Source: Minisyncoccota bacterium (GTDB lineage: Bacteria; Patescibacteriota; Minisyncoccia; Phycocordibacterales; UBA2100). Taken from it: DNA of 7,835 nt. The stretch lies in NCBI GenBank assembly GCA_016763615.1, contig JAESTJ010000002.1, positions 1 to 7,835 of the forward strand, in the 5' to 3' direction. Below the pieces are notes generated by a model. It was not told the DNA's origin. It ran no database searches and was given only the letters and a program-made list of their open reading frames with translations. The translations under genes were made by a program, and so were the position numbers. Below, piece after piece: positions 6,617 through 7,835 of the stretch. How positions within the stretch are numbered: the stretch's first letter is position 1; every line of letters starts with the position of its first letter.

Positions 6617-7286
6617 AATCTAATTTAGAAGCGTTCTCTATTTCGTTTAACATATCACGTATATCCTCAAGGTCCGAAATATCAAGAGGTGAGATATCTT
6701 TACTTAATATCAAAGATTCGTCGCGATCTGAAACAAAGTAATCCTTGTAGCTTGAGTATCTGTAGTTTTTCAAGAATTCTTGCGCTTCTTTTTTGTTTTC
6801 AACTCCCAGTTCCTTCAAACTGGATTTTATTTGCGCAACTGGATTAAGATGGATATATGTTACTAGCCATCTAAAGTATTCATCGCTGTCTACATGTTTA
6901 GAACGAAAAGGTCTACACATTAATCCTCCCGTACGATTATACTTTTTGTTCATATACATTACATACGATGTCATCAGCTTACGCATAAATGCAGTTATAC
7001 CACCTTCTAACTTCTCGCTTAAAAGCAGGTGAAAGTGATTGGGCATCATTGTGTAGGCCACTATATCAACATAGCTCTTGTCTTTACGCGATTTTCGTAT
7101 TGCATGTAATGTTAATTTTTTAGTCCTGTCAGTTCTTGGTTTAATAGCACCAGCGTAATTACAAATAAATAAAAGACGTTGAAATTGAATCCAGTCGCCA
7201 GTACTAAAAAATATTTTCCGCTTATCAATTCCTCGGTTGTATATGTGATAAAATTCCCCAACTTCAAATTGGACTTTTCTTTGCAT
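6600..7286 (-). CDS. REP-associated tyrosine transposase (Y1/HUH, IS200-like), 228 aa
   Basis: This is a single-strand DNA nuclease/transposase that would recognise hairpins such as those at both ends of the gene. The family hallmarks appear in order: FYHIYNRG (12-19), the HUH metal-binding motif in MMPNHFHLLL (80-89, His84 and His86), and the probable catalytic Tyr108 in FMRKLMTSYVMYMNKKYNRTG. Next come a basic RPFRSK (125-130), YIHLNPV (144-150) and YRYSSYKDY (175-183). The length is normal for the family, with no frameshift or missing motif, so it looks potentially active. On the - strand the ATG is preceded directly by AGGGA, which is too close for a good Shine-Dalgarno sequence. The start fits the family, whose proteins begin a few residues before the YHIYNRG motif. 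The stop lies in the left palindrome and the start is 17 bases from the right one. Confidence 0.93.
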   Translation of the reverse strand: MQRKVQFEVGEFYHIYNRGIDKRKIFFSTGDWIQFQRLLFICNYAGAIKPRTDRTKKLTLHAIRKSRKDKSYVDIVAYTMMPNHFHLLLSEKLEGGITAFMRKLMTSYVMYMNKKYNRTGGLMCRPFRSKHVDSDEYFRWLVTYIHLNPVAQIKSSLKELGVENKKEAQEFLKNYRYSSYKDYFVSDRDESLILSKDISPLDISDLEDIRDMLNEIENASKLDFTLMV

Positions 7287-7303
7287 TCCCTAATTGTAAA
7301 TCA

Positions 7304-7348
7304 TCTAACGCCAATGGTCTAGGTGGCACCTAGACCATTGGCGTTAGA
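7304..7348. repeat. Right perfect palindrome (45 nt) overlapping the truB stop
   Basis: Arms of 22 bases pair perfectly around a central G (7326). The 25-nt core (7314-7338) is identical to that at 6584-6608 and has the same central base on the + strand, so the two are direct repeats. The outer parts TCTAACGCCA and TGGCGTTAGA share almost nothing with the left copy. The TAA stop of truB (complement of 7344-7346) lies in the outer right arm, so the hairpin would form right at the 3' end of the truB message. Confidence 0.95.
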
Positions 7349-7835
7349 ATTGCTTAATCCAAAAACCCCATGGGCCGAATTCTTTATATGTACCTATCTT
7401 GGTACGTTCAATTTCTAACGCTAAAGCACCTGTACATAGCTTCTTCCCTATTTCGTTTGCGAGCGTTCGCATGTAGGTTCCCGAGCTCGCAATACAAGTA
7501 ATTTCAAGAACTTGGAGTGGCTGGGAGTTAGTCTTGTACCATGTATTCCAAGAGTCGAGCACTTCGTGACGCCTAAAATCGCGACCAAGACGCTTGCTTT
7601 CATCGGTCACGATTGAGAGTGCATGGATTTTTTGGAGAGTGCGTTCTTTGAGTTTTTCTGGAGCAATCGTGTGCACATTAGTAAGTTCAAGTTTGTACAC
7701 CATTCCTTTTGACTTTGGTATATCTATTTCATTCAGACGTCCTTCGAGAAACCATTGGAATAAAGGTTTTCCCTGCACTGTTTTTGAAGAAAGAGCTGGG
7801 TAGGGCCAGTTATATTTTCCATTAAAATCTTCTAA
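7344..7835 (-). CDS. truB: tRNA pseudouridine-55 synthase TruB, C-terminal part (open at right edge)
   Basis: TruB makes the conserved pseudouridine at position 55 in the T-loop of tRNAs in the cytoplasm. About 163 residues are visible, open to the window edge. The upstream part reads GKYNWPYPALSSKTVQGKPL, the counterpart of the usual PPAYSAIKVDGKRAY segment. Further on is ITCIASSGTYMRTLANEIGK, matching the SKGTYIRTLAEDIG motif, then GALALEIERTKIGTY, matching the ALRRTRSG segment. The first Met-like codon within the window (GTG at 7778) is internal and is not the start. The catalytic Asp lies in the missing N-terminal part, so activity cannot be judged. The protein ends soon after the conserved core (WGFWIKQF), without the long C-terminal domain of some TruBs. 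Its stop is embedded in the right palindrome of the mobile element. Confidence 0.9.
   Translation of the reverse strand, partial: LEDFNGKYNWPYPALSSKTVQGKPLFQWFLEGRLNEIDIPKSKGMVYKLELTNVHTIAPEKLKERTLQKIHALSIVTDESKRLGRDFRRHEVLDSWNTWYKTNSQPLQVLEITCIASSGTYMRTLANEIGKKLCTGALALEIERTKIGTYKEFGPWGFWIKQF

Larger units (their letters stand above)
6576..7348 (-). mobile_element. REP/RAYT-like element: transposase bracketed by two palindromes
   Basis: A single Y1-type transposase is enclosed by two perfect palindromes with an identical 25-nt core. This is the layout expected of an IS200/IS605-related or RAYT unit, whose enzymes recognise hairpins as single-stranded DNA. There are no classic inverted terminal repeats and no evident direct target duplication, which is normal for this group. 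The exact boundaries are uncertain: the mobile part may run only from core to core (6584-7338). It sits directly behind truB on the same strand. Confidence 0.65.

Noticed and set aside
6576..7348. CRISPR array from the repeated core
   Set aside because: There are only two copies about 730 bases apart with a gene between them, and each is a full palindrome with no spacer series.

Overview
The window looks like a piece of an AT-rich bacterial genome, most likely a member of the Candidate Phyla Radiation (Patescibacteria, perhaps a Parcubacteria-type lineage). This is inferred from protein style: the unusually long membrane-fusion protein, the divergent TruB, and the small REP-associated (Y1/HUH) transposase. 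No marker gene fixes the taxonomy. The standard code fits, since no internal UGA is needed to read any of the genes.

Region 1 (1-5050) is a two-gene efflux operon on the + strand. A promoter (98-125) precedes an HlyD/AcrA-type membrane-fusion protein (160-1830). Two bases after it comes a full-length AcrB/HAE1-type RND transporter (1833-4985), and a long hairpin (5014-5050) closes the unit. The two proteins should form one export machine; no outer-membrane TolC-like partner is in the window.

Region 2 (5051-6556) holds two unrecognised membrane-protein genes, each a separate + strand unit. The first is an 84-aa single-pass protein (5278-5532) with a near-consensus promoter (5205-5233), bracketed by two related stem-loops (5172-5206 and 5576-5609). 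The second is a 225-aa two-pass protein (5813-6490) preceded by a cluster of stem-loops that includes a perfect 32-bp palindrome (5626-5657). It is followed by a tandem hairpin and terminator (6490-6550).

Region 3 (6576-7348) is a compact mobile-element candidate on the - strand: a REP-associated tyrosine transposase (6600-7286) flanked by two perfect palindromes of 41 and 45 nt. The palindromes share a 25-nt core but have different outer arms, and each pair of outer arms is perfectly self-complementary. The transposase stop codon lies in one palindrome and the truB stop codon lies in the other.

Region 4 (7344-7835) is the C-terminal part of truB (tRNA pseudouridine-55 synthase) on the - strand, running off the right edge. 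The most interesting structure is the palindrome-transposase-palindrome unit abutting truB. The hairpin-rich leader before the 225-aa membrane protein comes second.
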